Source of the DNA: SG8-32-3 sp964514055
GTDB lineage: Archaea; Thermoproteota; Bathyarchaeia; Bathyarchaeales; Bathycorpusculaceae
DNA length: 64,000 nt
Assembly: GCA_964514055.1 (NCBI GenBank)
Contig: CAZEPB010000001.1
Span: 129,437-193,436, forward strand
Direction of reading: 5' to 3'
Shown here piece by piece: positions 62,869 through 64,000 of the stretch. A program made the translations under genes and the position numbers. The notes under the pieces are model-generated. The model saw nothing but the letters and a program-made list of their open reading frames with translations, did no database searches and was not told the DNA's origin. Numbering within the stretch: position 1 is the stretch's first letter; every line of letters starts with the position of its first letter.

Positions 62869-64000
62869 ATGGATGAACCTCATTTGAAAAGGGACCTCGG
62901 GCTTATCCGGACAACGATGTTGGGCATAGGCGGCACACTCAGCGCAGCTAACTTTGTGATACTCGGCGAGGCTGCAGGCATGGCTGGCTACGCAATCGTT
63001 CCCATAGTCGTCATCTGCGGCTTCCTAAGTCTCTTAACAATGTTCAGCTACGCCGAGCTAGGCACCGCGATTCCGCTGGCTGGAGGCGAGTACACGTTCT
63101 CAAAAGTGGCTTACGGTGGATTCCCCAGCTTCCTCACAGGCTGGTTCGAATGGCTCAGCAACATGTTTTACACGGCATTATCCGCCATAGGCTTCGCATA
63201 TGTGATTTCTTACCTCTTTCCACAGATCAACATACCGTTAACCGCAGTAATAGTAGTTATAATATTCGCCATCATCAACCTCAGAGGGACAAAAGAAACA
63301 GCGACAGCAGAAACCATCATAACCATAATAGTCCTCGCCATACTAGGCGTATTCGTCATCAGCGGCTGGTCTTTCGTTCAAGGAACACCAGCAACTCCCC
63401 AATCGGCTTCCCCTATAGGCATACTCGGCATCTTTGCCGCCACCGCTTACCTTTTCGAACTGTATCTAGGCGCTGAGGCTGTGGCGGCAGCTCAAGCTGA
63501 AGTGAAAAACCCTGGGCGAAACATCCCTCTTGCGATAGTGCTGTCCGCTGTGGTTCTAATTGCCCTATACACGAGTGTTGTGGTCGTCGCTGTCGGCATA
63601 GTTCCCCCACAAGTTCTCAGTGAACAATCGTCACCTATCGCGTTTGTCGCGGAACAAACGTTAGGACATGCTGGAGCCATTTTGATCACAATAGGCTTGG
63701 CTATTGCGGGTTTAGCGGCAACCAACGAAGCTATTCTGGCTCAGTCACGGGTTCTTTATGCTATGAGCAGAGACGGCTATATGCCTAAAAGCCTTTGCAA
63801 GGTTCATAAACGCTATTGCACCCCTCATGTTGCAATTATGGTCGGCGCGATTTTCACCGTGATTTTCGCTGCAACTGGACTTGTGAACTTTGTTGTTTAC
63901 GCAGTTAACCTCGGCTTCATAATCGGCTTCTCCATCGTGAATCTCTCGGTGATTAAACTTAGGAAAATCGCGCCTCACCTGAAAAGACCGTTTAAAGTTC
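62869..64000 (+). CDS. APC-superfamily amino-acid permease (3' truncated by window end)
   Basis: 377 complete codons from ATG 62869 (GGAG nine bases upstream) with no stop before the window ends. Typical APC features: GLIRTTMLGIGGTLSAANFVILG in helix 1 (Gly-rich unwound region), SYAELGTAIPLAGGEYTFSK in helix 2, TKETATAETII, LFELYLGAEAVAAAQAEVKNPGRNIP in helix 6 and SRVLYAMSRDGYMPKSLCKVHKRYCTP before the later helices. It imports or exchanges amino acids. About one to four C-terminal helices are beyond the edge. Confidence 0.93.
   Translation, partial: MDEPHLKRDLGLIRTTMLGIGGTLSAANFVILGEAAGMAGYAIVPIVVICGFLSLLTMFSYAELGTAIPLAGGEYTFSKVAYGGFPSFLTGWFEWLSNMFYTALSAIGFAYVISYLFPQINIPLTAVIVVIIFAIINLRGTKETATAETIITIIVLAILGVFVISGWSFVQGTPATPQSASPIGILGIFAATAYLFELYLGAEAVAAAQAEVKNPGRNIPLAIVLSAVVLIALYTSVVVVAVGIVPPQVLSEQSSPIAFVAEQTLGHAGAILITIGLAIAGLAATNEAILAQSRVLYAMSRDGYMPKSLCKVHKRYCTPHVAIMVGAIFTVIFAATGLVNFVVYAVNLGFIIGFSIVNLSVIKLRKIAPHLKRPFKV

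Overview
The window is archaeal chromosome. Supporting evidence: an archaeo-eukaryotic primase small subunit, an Alba chromatin protein, a bifunctional FBP aldolase/phosphatase, Mrp/NBP35, DUF2095, COG2522- and COG1709-type regulators, TrmB-like regulators, a tRNA with an anticodon-loop intron, tRNAs without encoded CCA, TATA-type promoters, and many TTG/GTG starts behind GGTGA or GGAGG Shine-Dalgarno sites. The large exported PQQ-propeller protein, the cohesin/dockerin genes, the FTR-rubredoxin fusion and the zinc-ferredoxin together resemble Bathyarchaeia or a related TACK lineage. That placement is inference, because no rRNA gene lies in the window. I see no insertion sequence, prophage, CRISPR array or rRNA.

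Layout. 0-3.3 kb: membrane protein, zinc ferredoxin, compact primase PriS, then a glutaredoxin overlapping a ferredoxin-thioredoxin-reductase/rubredoxin fusion (redox genes). 3.3-7.5 kb: an AT-richer patch with two TrmB-like regulators, an exported protein and a membrane protein. 7.3-11.7 kb: housekeeping (endonuclease III, peroxiredoxin, CoA-binding protein, HtrA protease), a winged-helix/VIT1 fusion and a COG2522 regulator. 11.7-17.6 kb: a twin operator, a Cys-rich winged-helix regulator, L-lactate dehydrogenase coupled to a CopB-type copper ATPase, a DUF420-like membrane protein, a ferritin-like protein and a flavodoxin. 17.8-22.1 kb: surface coiled-coil protein, Dph6-like ligase, B12-binding radical SAM enzyme, flavodoxin. 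22.1-25.2 kb: zinc-type ABC uptake operon divergent from NikR. 25.2-30.2 kb: tRNA-Arg with intron, RHH/winged-helix regulator, FBP aldolase/phosphatase, DUF5752 protein, glycosyltransferase, nucleotidyltransferase, DUF2095. 30.2-37.7 kb: envelope proteins, ferredoxin, a P2-type cation ATPase, a TIM-barrel protein and a coiled-coil protein. 37.9-41.8 kb: a Cys-rich micropeptide behind a palindrome, then a cohesin / membrane winged-helix / dockerin cluster. 42-46.9 kb: hypotheticals, tRNA-Ala, zinc-finger microprotein, threonine dehydratase, Mrp, Alba. 47-50.8 kb: giant exported PQQ-propeller protein with two operator-like dyads, COG1709 regulator. 51-55.4 kb: HEPN-like protein, Met-rich membrane winged-helix regulator, IlvD, ferredoxin. 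55.4-58.3 kb: a unit bounded by ~40-bp direct repeats with a 2TM protein and a KaiC-like ATPase fused to V4R domains. 58-64 kb: FG-GAP propeller protein, LMW phosphatase, ATP-cone/Mrr nuclease, rhomboid, CooT-like protein, small membrane proteins and a truncated amino-acid permease.

Themes. (1) Metal and thiol-redox homeostasis: CopB, VIT1-like, Zn ABC/NikR, CooT-like, FTR-rubredoxin, glutaredoxin, peroxiredoxin, Zn ferredoxin. (2) Exported surface proteins, including a cohesin and a dockerin within 2 kb, with a membrane-anchored winged-helix protein in the cohesin operon. (3) Membrane-anchored one-component regulators. (4) Several microproteins of 30-50 residues that standard ORF length cut-offs would miss. 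Strongest candidates for something new are the repeat-bounded KaiC-V4R unit, the cohesin/membrane-regulator/dockerin cluster, the palindrome-controlled Cys-rich peptide, and the dispersed C-run/TATA element.
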